64,000 nt of DNA, taken from positions 992,001 to 1,056,000 of the forward strand of contig NZ_WARX01000001.1 of assembly GCF_009720385.1 (NCBI RefSeq), read 5' to 3'. Numbering within the stretch: position 1 is the stretch's first letter; each line of letters begins with the position of its first letter. Positions 1 to 8,112 of this stretch are shown here, piece by piece. The notes beneath the pieces are model-generated. The model did not search any database, was not told the origin of the DNA, and was given only the letters and a program-made list of their open reading frames with translations. The position numbers were made by a program, and so were the translations under genes. The DNA comes from Catellatospora vulcania. Its GTDB lineage: Bacteria; Actinomycetota; Actinomycetes; Mycobacteriales; Micromonosporaceae.

Positions 1-963
1 CCCGTGCTGACCACCTCCACAGTCGGCCCACCGGGGCTGGACCCGCTGGTCAAGGCGATCCGGCAGGCGGTCGTCGCCCGTCAGGCCGCGGTGCGGCGAC
101 TGGCCGCCGACCTCGACGGGATCACCGCCGAGCTGACCCCGACCGTCGCGGCCGACCCGCCGAAGGCCGCCCTGGACGCCGAGGCGAGCAGGGCGCTCAC
201 CGCGGCGCTGTCGCAGGCCGCCGCGGTGCCGACGGTGGCCGCCGCGGTCGAGGGCGCGTACGTGCACCGGGCCCGCAAGATGACCGGCTGGCCGCTGCTG
301 CGCTGGATCCGCCGTACCCGCGCCGACCCGCTGGACCGGCTGCACCTCGGCGACCACCGGGCCGCCGTCCCGGCCGCCACCTCCTTGGCCCCGGCGTCGC
401 CCGCCGCCACCGCCGCCGTCACCAAGGCGCTGCGCGAGGCCGCCGACCGGGCCAGTGCGCCGCTGCCCGCGCCCTGGCAGGACGCCATGCTCGCGGCTGT
501 GCGCTCGCATCGCGACGAACTGCCCGATGCGCTCGACCGCGCTGTCGCGCAGACCGACCTCGGGGTCGCCCGCAAACGCTGGTGGTGGCGGGCGGTGGGA
601 CTGCTGCAATGGCTCGTCACCGCGGTGGCCCTGGTCGGCCTGCTCTGGCTCGGCGTACGCATCGGTATGCAGGCGCTGGCGCTGCCGCCGCTGCGCACAC
701 CCTTGGTGGACGGCTGGCTGCCCATGCCCACGGCGTTGCTGGTGGGCGGCCTGCTGGCCGGGTTCCTCATCGCGGTGCTGGTGCGCCCGGTGGTCCGGCT
801 GGCCGCCCGCGGCCGCCGCCGCCGCGCGGCCAGACGGCTGCGCGCCTCGGTGCAGGGCGTGGTCAAGCAGCTGGTCGAGGCCCCGGCGACCGCCGTCCTC
901 ACCGACTACACAGACGCCCGCGCCGCCCTGCGCGAGGCCGCCGGCGGCACCGCCCGCCGCTGA
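1..963 (+). CDS. Partial YfjP/Era-like membrane GTPase, C-terminal part
   Basis: The frame is open to the left edge, so the start lies outside the window. The first visible residues, TSTVGPPGLDPL, resemble the G5 switch region of a GTPase followed by an amphipathic helix. After that comes a segment TGWPLLRWIRRTRADPLDRLHL, typical of actinobacterial dynamin-like or YfjP-like GTPases. Two hydrophobic helices follow, about residues 198-222 (WWWRAVGLLQWLVTAVALVG) and 242-264, then a basic Arg-rich stretch and a cytoplasmic tail. The family is thought to bind GTP and act at the membrane; the partner and exact role are unknown. The G1-G4 motifs are not visible, so the assignment rests on the C-terminal pattern only. 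Confidence 0.55.
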   Translation, partial: PVLTTSTVGPPGLDPLVKAIRQAVVARQAAVRRLAADLDGITAELTPTVAADPPKAALDAEASRALTAALSQAAAVPTVAAAVEGAYVHRARKMTGWPLLRWIRRTRADPLDRLHLGDHRAAVPAATSLAPASPAATAAVTKALREAADRASAPLPAPWQDAMLAAVRSHRDELPDALDRAVAQTDLGVARKRWWWRAVGLLQWLVTAVALVGLLWLGVRIGMQALALPPLRTPLVDGWLPMPTALLVGGLLAGFLIAVLVRPVVRLAARGRRRRAARRLRASVQGVVKQLVEAPATAVLTDYTDARAALREAAGGTARR

Positions 964-1087
964 CCTCGCCCTCGTCCCGAACCAGGCACTTCAGATCGAC
1001 GCAAAGGCGCTGAACAGGGAATATGCTTCCTGGAAGGGCCTCCGCCAAGGCTTCCCGACATGCCCTCCGGCAGGAAGGCTGTGAAGT

Positions 1088-2443
1088 ATGGCCGGTGGTG
1101 AGCCGTTCGCGGCGAAGTTGACGGTATGCACAGAACTGGACGCGGGCAGTCTCGGCGCCGCGGTGCGTTACACCCATGCCGGCAGGCTGGAACTCGACCT
1201 GGCCCTGCAGCGCCTCATCGAGCGGGCCCGCGCCGTCGGCGCCGGCGACGAGCGCATCCGCGCGCTGCTGCGGGCGAATCTGGAGATGGCCCGCGGGGTG
1301 GATCTGACCCAGGTGCTGCACCGGCTCGTGGTGACCGCACGGCAACTGGTGCGAGCCCGGTACGCCGCGCTGGGTGTGGTCGAGGACGGGCACATCACCG
1401 AGTTCGTGTACGACGGCATGGACGCGGCGACCGCCGACCGTATGGCGCACGAGCCCGAGGGGCGTGGACTGCTCGGGCTGCTGCTGGCCGAGCCGCTCCC
1501 GGTCCGGGTCGCCGACATCTCCCGGCACCCGGGTTCGGTGGGCTTTCCGGAGCACCATCCGCCGATGACGTCCTTCCTCGGGGTGCCGATCGTGTCGGGC
1601 GGGCGGCTGCTGGGCAACTTCTACCTGACCGAGAAGCAGGGCGAGGCCGAGTTCAGCGCCTTGGACGAGGAGCTGATCATCGACTTCGCCGAGGTCGCCG
1701 CGGCCGCCATCGCCAACGCGAGCATCTTCACCGAGGCCTGCCGTCGCCACGCCTGGCAGGAGGCCATGGTCATGATCACCGAGCGGGTGCTCGGCGGCGT
1801 GGAGCCGGACACGCTGATGGCCGAGCTCATCAGCCAGGCGGAGCGGGCCGACCGGGCCGACGGCGCGTGCGTCGTGCTGCTCTCGCCCGACGGCCTCACC
1901 GTGACCGCCGTGCAGGCCATGGGCACGCTGAAACTGCTCGTCGACGCACCCGACGCGCTGCTGTCGGTGTGCGCCCTGGTGATGGCCGAGCGCCGGGTGC
2001 TGGTCGTCGAGCCGGGCGCCGATCCGCGGCTGAGGGACCTGCTCGGCACCGCGCACCCCTGGCACATCCTGATCGCCCCGCTGACCGGGCAGGAGACGAT
2101 GCTCGGCGCGATGCTGCTGTCGAAGAAGCCCGCGGAGGGGCCCTTCGACGCCGTCGACGTCGAGATGGCCTCGGTCTTCGCGGGCCAGGCGAGCCTGGCG
2201 CTGGAACTCGCGGGCGCGGCCGACCTCGATGACGGCGAGCTGACCGATCAGCACCTGGCCTTCGCCGAGGGACTGCGGGAGCGGTTCCTGCACCGGCTGA
2301 CCCGGATCAGCTTCTCGCTGCGCTCCCTCGTCGACCACTGCATGGACATCGAGCTGCGCGAGCAGGCCGGCTACAAGTTGGCCGAAATGGACGCCCTGAT
2401 CGACCACCTGAAGTCGCTGACGTTCCAGCGGACCGACCGCTGA
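1088..2443 (+). CDS. DevS/DosT-like double-GAF sensor lacking a kinase domain
   Basis: A 451-residue soluble protein. GAF-A spans about residues 70-215 and carries the signature DISRHPGSVGFPEHHPPM then FLGVPI, as in the oxygen/redox sensors DevS and DosT. GAF-B spans about 225-375. The last 60 residues align in pattern with the start of a DHp helix (LRERFLHRLTRISFSLRSL), but the His-Asp phosphoacceptor pair of DevS-type kinases is absent and there is no HATPase domain before the stop. The start ATG follows a GGAAGG Shine-Dalgarno sequence. It stands alone between the GTPase end and a bidirectional terminator. It may be a ligand-binding regulator of another kinase or a degenerate kinase; no downstream response regulator is adjacent. 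Confidence 0.75.
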   Translation: MAGGEPFAAKLTVCTELDAGSLGAAVRYTHAGRLELDLALQRLIERARAVGAGDERIRALLRANLEMARGVDLTQVLHRLVVTARQLVRARYAALGVVEDGHITEFVYDGMDAATADRMAHEPEGRGLLGLLLAEPLPVRVADISRHPGSVGFPEHHPPMTSFLGVPIVSGGRLLGNFYLTEKQGEAEFSALDEELIIDFAEVAAAAIANASIFTEACRRHAWQEAMVMITERVLGGVEPDTLMAELISQAERADRADGACVVLLSPDGLTVTAVQAMGTLKLLVDAPDALLSVCALVMAERRVLVVEPGADPRLRDLLGTAHPWHILIAPLTGQETMLGAMLLSKKPAEGPFDAVDVEMASVFAGQASLALELAGAADLDDGELTDQHLAFAEGLRERFLHRLTRISFSLRSLVDHCMDIELREQAGYKLAEMDALIDHLKSLTFQRTDR

Positions 2444-2484
2444 CACGGGGAGGTTCCCTCCCGCCGTGGGAGGGAACCCTGTGT
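2443..2484. terminator. Bidirectional terminator hairpin
   Basis: A perfect 11-bp stem (2452-2462 with 2468-2478) closes a GCCGT loop. ACAC/GTGT at the outer ends (2443-2446, 2481-2484) extends it. It lies between the convergent GAF gene and the glycerophosphodiesterase gene, and has no U-tract, as is usual in high-GC actinobacteria. Confidence 0.75.
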
Positions 2485-2488
2485 CGCG

Positions 2489-3910
2489 TCAGCCCGCCGA
2501 GATCCAACCGGCCAGCTCCGCCGGGCGGTTGGTGATGATGCCGTCGACACCGAGCTGGTCGAGCGAGCGCCACTGCGCCGCGCTGTCGATGGTCCAGGCC
2601 ATCACCGCCACGCCCGCCTGGTGCAGCTCGCCGACCAGGGCCGGCCGGGCCAGCAGCGCCGCCCCCGCCGGGTTGTACGCGGTCAGGTGCAGTTGCCCGG
2701 CCAGGGCCACCGGGTCGGCGTCGAGTGTGCTGCGCAGCAGGCCGATGGGCAGCTCCGGGGCCAGCTCGTAGCTGTGCTGCAGCGACGGCACGTCGAAGCT
2801 CTGGATGAACACCCGGCCGGTCATCTGCTGCTCGCGGATGATCTGCACGATCTTCGCGACCTGGTCGCGGGTGTGCGCGCCCTTGATCTCCAGGAGCAGG
2901 TTGCCGCCACGGGTGCGCAGGTCGGCCAGCTGCTCGGCGAGGGTGGGCAGGCGGGCGCCCGCGTAGTGGGGCGCGAACCAGGAACCGGCGTCCAGCGCCT
3001 TGAGCTGTGCCGAGGTCAGGTTGCGGATCGCGCCGGAGCCGTCGGTGGTCCGGTCGACGGTGCTGTCATGCAGGATGAACGGCACCCCGTCGGACGACGG
3101 CTGCACGTCGTTCTCGATCCAGTCCGCCCCCGCGCGGCGTGCGATCTCCTGTGCCACCAGCGTGTTCTCCGGTGCGGCAGATGACGCACCGCGGTGCGCG
3201 ATGACCGCGACCGGGCTGCCGGGCGCGCGCAGGTACATGTTGGACGGGGCCAGCTTGGTCACGCGTACGTCGTCGAAGGAGACCGTGGCGCCGTTGACGA
3301 ACAGCGCCTGCCCGCCGCCGGTCGAGCGGCCCAGGCTGGTGGTGCGCAGCACCTCCACCCCGTCGAAGAGCCAGCGGGCCTGGCTGCCGTGCACCTCGGC
3401 GGCGATACGCACGTCCCGGCCGGTGCCTGCCGCGTACGGGGCGGCGGCGGTGTTCGTGACGTTCCACGCGTTGCCCGTGGTGCGCTGCGCGAACTCCAGG
3501 CCGTTGCTCGCGGTGGTGCCGCTGCGCATGGTCGCGATGGACCACGGCGTCGTGCCGTCGCCGGGCACGTCCAGGCCGAGGGCCGCCCAGCGGGTGCTCG
3601 CCGTGACCGATTCGAACCGTGCCGTCGCCTCGAACCGGAAGTGGGCCAGGTTACGCCCGAACGTGATCTTGTTGTTGGCCGACGAGCCGGTCGACGCGCC
3701 GACCAGGCGGCCGTTCTGCACGGTCCAGGAGCCGTCGACGGCCCGCCACCCGGCGGGCAGCGTGCCGGCGGAGAAGTCCGCCGACACGACGACGTCGCCC
3801 GGCGCGGCGGCGGCCGGCGACGCGGCCGCCGCGGTGCCGCACAGGGCGAGGGCGGCCAGCGCCGCCGTGGTGCGCAGATGCCAGGAGGGGGTACGCGGTG
3901 AGGTGGCCAT
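2489..3910 (-). CDS. Secreted glycerophosphodiester phosphodiesterase with N-terminal lectin-like domain
   Basis: A 473-residue protein with an N-terminal signal peptide ending near SPAAAAPGD. About residues 40-220 form a beta-rich, LamG-like module (ADFSAGTLPAGWRAVDGSW). The catalytic GDPD TIM barrel follows, with HRGASSAAPENT, WIENDVQPSSDG, ILHDSTVDRTTDG, LLLEIKGA and the C-terminal DGIITNRP. The GDPD family hydrolyses glycerophosphodiesters to glycerol-3-phosphate and an alcohol; export suggests scavenging of lipid head groups or teichoic-acid fragments outside the cell. The start is the ATG at 3910, because the signal peptide begins there. It has no Shine-Dalgarno sequence but a TACGGT box six bases upstream, suggesting a leaderless mRNA. 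Confidence 0.9.
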   Translation of the reverse strand: MATSPRTPSWHLRTTAALAALALCGTAAAASPAAAAPGDVVVSADFSAGTLPAGWRAVDGSWTVQNGRLVGASTGSSANNKITFGRNLAHFRFEATARFESVTASTRWAALGLDVPGDGTTPWSIATMRSGTTASNGLEFAQRTTGNAWNVTNTAAAPYAAGTGRDVRIAAEVHGSQARWLFDGVEVLRTTSLGRSTGGGQALFVNGATVSFDDVRVTKLAPSNMYLRAPGSPVAVIAHRGASSAAPENTLVAQEIARRAGADWIENDVQPSSDGVPFILHDSTVDRTTDGSGAIRNLTSAQLKALDAGSWFAPHYAGARLPTLAEQLADLRTRGGNLLLEIKGAHTRDQVAKIVQIIREQQMTGRVFIQSFDVPSLQHSYELAPELPIGLLRSTLDADPVALAGQLHLTAYNPAGAALLARPALVGELHQAGVAVMAWTIDSAAQWRSLDQLGVDGIITNRPAELAGWISAG

Positions 3911-3916
3911 GCCCGG

Positions 3917-3922
3917 ACCGTA
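3917..3922 (-). promoter_or_regulatory. Candidate -10 box of a leaderless GDPD mRNA
   Basis: TACGGT on the minus strand ends six bases before the ATG at 3910, the spacing of actinobacterial leaderless promoters. No clear -35 box is seen. Confidence 0.4.
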
Positions 3923-4107
3923 GGAAAAAGGACGGAACGGCCCACGAATGCGCGATGGCCGCACAGGTAACGGGGGCTGTCGGTCGTGGGTGCGGATGAT
4001 GGCAAGATCGCCGGTTGAGGTCATGATCTGTGTTCGGACCACACCTGCCGACCCGAACCGGCGGTCCTGCTTCCACCCCGACCCCGTACGACGGAAGGAT
4101 CTTCGCG

Positions 4108-4614
4108 ATGGCCACCGAACGCCCCGACGTGCCCGTGATCGCCGGTGAGCGGGAGATGCTGCGGCAGTTCCTCGACTACCACCGGGCCACGCTGGCCTGG
4201 AAGTGCGACGGGCTGACCGACGAGCAGCTGCGCGAGCGGTCCATGTCCCCGTCGACGTTGACCCTGCTCGGGCTGGTCCGGCACATGTGCGAGGTGGAGC
4301 GCACCTGGTTCCGCAAGGTGATCGCCGGTGAGGACATCACCCTGGTCTGGTCACCGGACAACGACTACCAGGTGGCGTACGACCCGACCGGCGCGACCCG
4401 GGCCGAGGCGTTCACGGCCTGGCAGGCCGAGGTAGAGCACTCGCGCCGCATCGAGCGCGAGGCCGGGTCGCTGGACGTGGTCGGGCACCAGGCCCGCTGG
4501 GGCGAAGACGTCTCGCTGCGGTTCGTGATGCTGCACCTGATCCACGAGTACGCCCGCCACAACGGCCACGCCGACTTCCTGCGCGAGGGCGTCGACGGCG
4601 TCACCGGCGCCTGA
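4108..4614 (+). CDS. DinB-family (DUF664) metal-dependent protein
   Basis: A 168-residue four-helix-bundle protein. It shows the DUF664 pattern of spaced metal-binding histidines: LVRHMCEVERTWF in the second helix and HLIHEYARHNGHAD near the C terminus. Related DinB-fold enzymes in actinobacteria include mycothiol-dependent transferases and isomerases, so a thiol-transferase role is possible but not shown. The ATG at 4108 has GGAAGGA at 4092-4098, which fixes the start. It runs convergent with the crystallin-domain gene, separated by a strong terminator. Confidence 0.8.
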   Translation: MATERPDVPVIAGEREMLRQFLDYHRATLAWKCDGLTDEQLRERSMSPSTLTLLGLVRHMCEVERTWFRKVIAGEDITLVWSPDNDYQVAYDPTGATRAEAFTAWQAEVEHSRRIEREAGSLDVVGHQARWGEDVSLRFVMLHLIHEYARHNGHADFLREGVDGVTGA

Positions 4615-4650
4615 CCGGTCGCGCCGCACCGTCCGCACACGACGCGACGC

Positions 4651-4683
4651 GACGCGGCCCGCGCTGCGTGCGCGGGCCGCGTC
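4651..4683. terminator. Bidirectional terminator, 13-bp perfect stem
   Basis: Arms 4651-4663 and 4671-4683 are perfectly complementary (GACGCGGCCCGCG) around a 7-base loop. The hairpin is placed between two convergent stop codons at 4614 and 4702. Confidence 0.8.
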
Positions 4684-4701
4684 GGCCTGGTGTGGCAGCG
4701 G

Positions 4702-5952
4702 TTACGGGGCGAGCGCGATCAGCGAGGTCTTGTCGTTGATGTCGCCGCCGACGTACAGGTGGTCGCTCTTGACGAACAGCCGGCAGGTGCCCAGGTTCTG
4801 GCCCGAGTCGTTGTCGCAGAGCACGGCGCGGCCCACGCCGGGCACGCGCAGCGAGCTGACCGCGTCGTTGCCGACCGGGGCGAGGTCGCCGGCCGTGTAG
4901 ATGCCGGGGCCGAAGGTGGCCGTGGCGCCCTTGAAGTCGCGGTCGGCGTACACGTCGAGCAGGTTGCCCGATGCCGGGCCGGCCTGCACGACCAGCGTGG
5001 AGATGCCGTCGTTGATGGCGTTGCCGGCCAGGTTGTGCTCGCCGGGGCCGAACATCCGGCACAGGCCCAGGTCGCCCTGCCCGCTCAGGCCGGTGGTGTC
5101 GTTGCGGCAGCCGACGACGCGCCAGCCGTCGCCGACCCGCAGCGAGCTGATCTTGTCGTTGCCGACGGTGGCCAGCTCGTTGGCGAACGCCGTGTACACG
5201 CCCGGGTTGAAGCGCTGGAGCAGGCCGCCCATGTTGGCGTCGCTGGTGGCGATCAGCGGGGGAGCGCCCACGGCGACCAGGGAGATCTTCTTCTCCAGGT
5301 CGCCGCCGACGGTGGCGTGCTCGCCGCCGCGGAACAGCCGGCACTTGCCGAGGTCGAGGCTGGCGGTGCCCGGCTTGGCGTCGTTGTCGCAGGCGACGAC
5401 GCGGTACCCGTCGGTGACCTTCAGCGACTTCACGGAGTCGGCGAGGGTGGACAGGTTGCCGGCGACCTGGCCGAAGCCGCCCGAGCCCAGCGGCAGCGAG
5501 GTGCCGGTGAACTTGGTGTCCTGGAACGCGGTGACCGCGGTGCCCTTGACCGGCTTGCCCATGACGGCCAGCAGCGAGATCTTGTCGTTGAGTTCGCCGC
5601 CGACGAAGTCGTGCAAGCCGGCGTCGAAGTAGCGGCAGGTCCCCAGGGAGCCCTTGTTCACGTTGCCTTCGGAGCCGCCGTTGTCGCAGGCCACCGCCCG
5701 GTAGCCGGAGGCGACGTAGAGCGAGGTGATGGCGTCGTTGCCGACGACGCCGAGTTCCTTCTTGGCCGCGTCGAACACGCCCGCGCCGTAGGACTGCTTG
5801 GCGCCGGTGAAGTTGCGGTCCGCGTACGCGACCAGCGGTGCGGAGCCGACGCCGGGGATCACCGCCGCCTGCGCCGGCGTGGCGCTCAGCAGCGCCGGCA
5901 GCAGCGTGGTCGCCACCGCCGCGCCTGCCGCCAGGGACCTTCGAATCGACAT
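4702..5952 (-). CDS. Secreted protein of four tandem beta-gamma-crystallin domains
   Basis: A 416-residue protein with a signal peptide (residues 1-30, cleavage near PAQAA). The rest is four repeats of about 90-95 residues (40-130, 137-227, 232-322, 332-413). Each repeat has two Greek-key motifs with the Ca-binding signature [N/D]D-x-x-[S/T]-S: GNDAITS at 71, LNDKISL at 121, GNDKISS at 264, INDGIST at 313, GNDAVSS at 361 and INDKTSL at 405. The two in the second repeat are weaker (LADSVKS, LEKKISL). Each repeat also has one cysteine pair (ACDN..., TCR/LCR). The family binds Ca2+ for stability and is often secreted; the biological role here is unknown. The start ATG follows GGAGG. A divergent TetR unit lies upstream. 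Confidence 0.85.
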   Translation of the reverse strand: MSIRRSLAAGAAVATTLLPALLSATPAQAAVIPGVGSAPLVAYADRNFTGAKQSYGAGVFDAAKKELGVVGNDAITSLYVASGYRAVACDNGGSEGNVNKGSLGTCRYFDAGLHDFVGGELNDKISLLAVMGKPVKGTAVTAFQDTKFTGTSLPLGSGGFGQVAGNLSTLADSVKSLKVTDGYRVVACDNDAKPGTASLDLGKCRLFRGGEHATVGGDLEKKISLVAVGAPPLIATSDANMGGLLQRFNPGVYTAFANELATVGNDKISSLRVGDGWRVVGCRNDTTGLSGQGDLGLCRMFGPGEHNLAGNAINDGISTLVVQAGPASGNLLDVYADRDFKGATATFGPGIYTAGDLAPVGNDAVSSLRVPGVGRAVLCDNDSGQNLGTCRLFVKSDHLYVGGDINDKTSLIALAP

Positions 5953-6237
5953 GCCAGCCTCCGAACCCGAATCGACCGCGCCGACTCGTAGACCATGGAC
6001 ATTGGGCCTGGGGAGGCGTAGCGGCAGGCACAGGTGTCAGGGGGAGCCGTGGCCGGCACACCTGGAGCGCATCCCGCCACGCGCTCTATCAGGTATGCCC
6101 TTTGTATCGGATTTAGTCCTTAATGTCCATAATTGCGCGGTTTCTGCGACGCGCCTGACCGGGTAGCGAAGCGGCACTTGACGTGCATGGCTAATGGCAG
6201 TAGCTTTTTGGCTATAAGTAATAGCGAAGGGAGTGAG
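5953..6237. other. Divergent intergenic region with TetR promoter
   Basis: These 285 bases separate the crystallin gene from the tetR-like gene. The right half is AT-rich compared with the window. It holds the TTGACG/TAGCTT promoter described separately; I see no RNA gene in it. Confidence 0.5.
6178..6225 (+). promoter_or_regulatory. Promoter and possible operator of the TetR operon
   Basis: TTGACG (6178-6183) and TAGCTT (6201-6206) are 17 bases apart, a good sigma-70-type promoter. Just downstream, GCTAT (6211-6215) and ATAGC (6221-6225) form a short inverted repeat that could be an autoregulatory site. Confidence 0.5.
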
Positions 6238-6798
6238 ATGCCCAGGGCCGGACTGTCCACCCAGGCCGTCGTGCAGGCGGCCGTCGAGGTCATCGACGAG
6301 CACGGCGTCGCGGCGCTCACCCTGGCCGCGGTCGCAGCCCGCTGCGGCGTCGCCGCCCCCTCGCTCTACAAACACGTCGCCGGACTCACCGAGCTGAAGA
6401 CCCTGGTCGGCGTACGCGTGCTCAACGAACTCGCGGACCGCTTCGCCGACGCGGCGATGGGCCGCAGCGGCGCCGACGCGATCACCGCACTGATGCACGC
6501 GTACCGCGCCTACGTCACCGCCCACCCCGCCCGCTACGCCGCGATGCCGGTAGACCCGCTGCACCAGCCTGAACTCGCCGCGGCCGGCATCCGGCAGCTG
6601 GAGGTCATCCAGGCGGCGCTGCGGCCCTGGCGGCTCGACCCCGCCGGGCAGATCCAGACCATCCGCAAGCTGCGTGTCATCGCGCACGGGTTCGCCTCGC
6701 TGGAGTCCGCCGGCGGCTTCGGCCTGCCCGAGGACCTCGACGAGACATACCAGCAGCTCATCACCACTTTTCTCGATTCCCTGCCGGCTCACCCCTGA
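6238..6798 (+). CDS. TetR-family transcriptional regulator
   Basis: A 186-residue protein. The N-terminal helix-turn-helix is clear (about residues 8-55: VVQAAVEVIDEHGVAALTLA, CGVAAPSLYKHVAGL). The C-terminal ligand-binding half resembles the TetR_C_33/WHG group (YRAYVTAHPARYAAM). The ATG at 6238 is chosen because GAAGGGAG lies just before it and the HTH begins directly after. It is followed after 10 bases by a membrane protein gene, which it most likely controls. The ligand is unknown. Confidence 0.85.
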   Translation: MPRAGLSTQAVVQAAVEVIDEHGVAALTLAAVAARCGVAAPSLYKHVAGLTELKTLVGVRVLNELADRFADAAMGRSGADAITALMHAYRAYVTAHPARYAAMPVDPLHQPELAAAGIRQLEVIQAALRPWRLDPAGQIQTIRKLRVIAHGFASLESAGGFGLPEDLDETYQQLITTFLDSLPAHP

Positions 6799-6808
6799 GG
6801 AGAAGACC

Positions 6809-7498
6809 GTGTCCGCACCCCTGACCCGCATCCGCCTCGCCGCCGCCGCGCTGGCCGCGGCCGGAGTGCTGTTCGCCCTGTACCCCGGCCTGCGCCCGTG
6901 GCGCGACGAGACCACGCTGCAGGGCGCGCAGGAAGCCATGTCCTCGCCGTGGTGGGTGGCCACCCACCTGTTCGCGATGATCGGCTTCATCCTCGTGCCG
7001 CTCGCCCTGCTGGCGGTGCGCCGCGTCGTCGACGGCACGCGGGCCGAACCCCTTGCCCTCACCGCCGCGGTGACCGCCTGGATCGGCGCCGGGCTGACCC
7101 TGCCCTATTACGGCGCGGAGGACTTCGCGCTGCACGTGCTGGCCGTCGAGAGCACCGGCGGCGCGCAGCTGGACCTGCTCGGCCTCACCGAAAGCGTGCG
7201 CTACCTCCCGGCCGCGATGACCACCTTCGGCATCGGACTGGTCCTGCTCGCCGTCGGGGCCGTCCTCGCCGCCGTGGCGATCGCCCGCTCCGGCGTGCTG
7301 CAGCCCCTGTCCGGAGTGCTGTTCGCGGTGGGCTTCGCGACCTTCCTGCCGCAGTTCTTCACCCCCGCGCCCGTCCGCGTCGCGCACGGCCTGCTCGTCG
7401 CCGCCGGCTGCGTCTGGCTCGCGACAGGCCTGTGGCGGGCCGCCTCCCGCCCCGCCGCGGCCGTCCCGGCCCCCGCCGTCGCCGTCCCAGCCTCCTGA
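6809..7498 (+). CDS. Multi-pass membrane protein in a TetR operon
   Basis: A 229-residue protein with about six hydrophobic helices (for example RLAAAALAAAGVLFALYPGL, WWVATHLFAMIGFILVPLAL, GIGLVLLAVGAVLAAVAIA) and a proline/alanine tail. No transport motif is recognised. The GTG start at 6809 has GAGGAGAA before it. With only 10 bases after the tetR-like gene, the two are co-transcribed, so the protein may be part of the response to the regulator's ligand. Its stop is five bases before a dispersed hairpin element. Confidence 0.7.
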   Translation: MSAPLTRIRLAAAALAAAGVLFALYPGLRPWRDETTLQGAQEAMSSPWWVATHLFAMIGFILVPLALLAVRRVVDGTRAEPLALTAAVTAWIGAGLTLPYYGAEDFALHVLAVESTGGAQLDLLGLTESVRYLPAAMTTFGIGLVLLAVGAVLAAVAIARSGVLQPLSGVLFAVGFATFLPQFFTPAPVRVAHGLLVAAGCVWLATGLWRAASRPAAAVPAPAVAVPAS

Positions 7499-7502
7499 GA
7501 AA

Positions 7503-7548
7503 GGAAGGGCACCTTCACATCGCTATGCGATGTAGAAGGTGCCCTTCC
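7503..7548. repeat. Dispersed 46-base hairpin element, copy 1
   Basis: Arms GGAAGGGCACCTTC (7503-7516) and its exact complement (7535-7548) enclose an inner stem ACATCGC/GCGATGT (7517-7523, 7527-7533) with loop TAT. It lies between two convergent stop codons (7498 and 7563). Further copies are at 21391, 32008, 44106 and 63228. Confidence 0.85.
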
Positions 7549-7562
7549 CAACCTCGCAGGGC

Positions 7563-8021
7563 TCAGGACCTGCCCTGGTGCGCGTCGTGGAGGGCTTGGA
7601 TGTCGAGTTTCGTCATGCCGAGCATGGCGTGCATGACCCGGCTCGCCTTGGCCGGATCGGGATCGGCCATCAGCTCGCCGAGCACCTTCGGCACGATCTG
7701 CCAGGACACGCCGTAGCGGTCCTTGAGCCAGCCGCACTGGCCCTCCTCGCCGCCGTCGGACAGCCGCGCCCACATCTCGTCGACCTCGGCCTGATCGGCG
7801 CAGTCCACGAAGAACGAGATCGCTTCGGTGAAGTGGAACGCCGGCCCGCCGTTGAGCCCGACGAACGGCTGTCCCTCCAGCTCGAAGTTCACCAGCATCG
7901 CCCGATCCTCGGGACCGGGGACCACACTGACGATCCGCGAGTTCTTGAAGATCGAGGTGTAGTGCGCCGCGGCCTCCTCCGCCTGGGTGTCGAACCACAG
8001 GTACGGGGTGATCTTCTGCAT
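7563..8021 (-). CDS. PhnB-like VOC-superfamily protein
   Basis: A 152-residue protein of the VOC fold, PhnB/3-demethylubiquinone-methyltransferase-like group. It opens with MQKITPYLWFDTQAEEAAAHYTSIF, includes FFVDCADQAEVDEMWARLSDGG and GWLKDRYGVSWQIVP, and ends with the typical MHAMLGMTKLDIQAL. Despite the family name most members are not methyltransferases, and the substrate cannot be told from sequence. The ATG at 8021 has AAGGAGG upstream. It appears to be a single-gene unit, downstream of the sigma/membrane-protein pair by 91 bases. Confidence 0.88.
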   Translation of the reverse strand: MQKITPYLWFDTQAEEAAAHYTSIFKNSRIVSVVPGPEDRAMLVNFELEGQPFVGLNGGPAFHFTEAISFFVDCADQAEVDEMWARLSDGGEEGQCGWLKDRYGVSWQIVPKVLGELMADPDPAKASRVMHAMLGMTKLDIQALHDAHQGRS

Positions 8022-8112
8022 CACGGCCTCCTTGCCGACGAAGATGGGCAGCGGTGCGCCCGCTCCCCATCTAACGCCCGTCGGCTGACATCCGCCCGTG
8101 CCCGGCCCGGTG

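Noticed and set aside
1088-2443. Full DevS-type histidine kinase
   Set aside because: The HATPase domain and phosphoacceptor His are absent; the stop codon is followed by a terminator.
899-2446. Long 515-codon reading frame opposite the GAF gene
   Set aside because: It is antisense to a clear GAF-domain protein, has low-complexity Gln/Arg/His-rich composition and ends in the terminator. High GC content opens such frames by chance.
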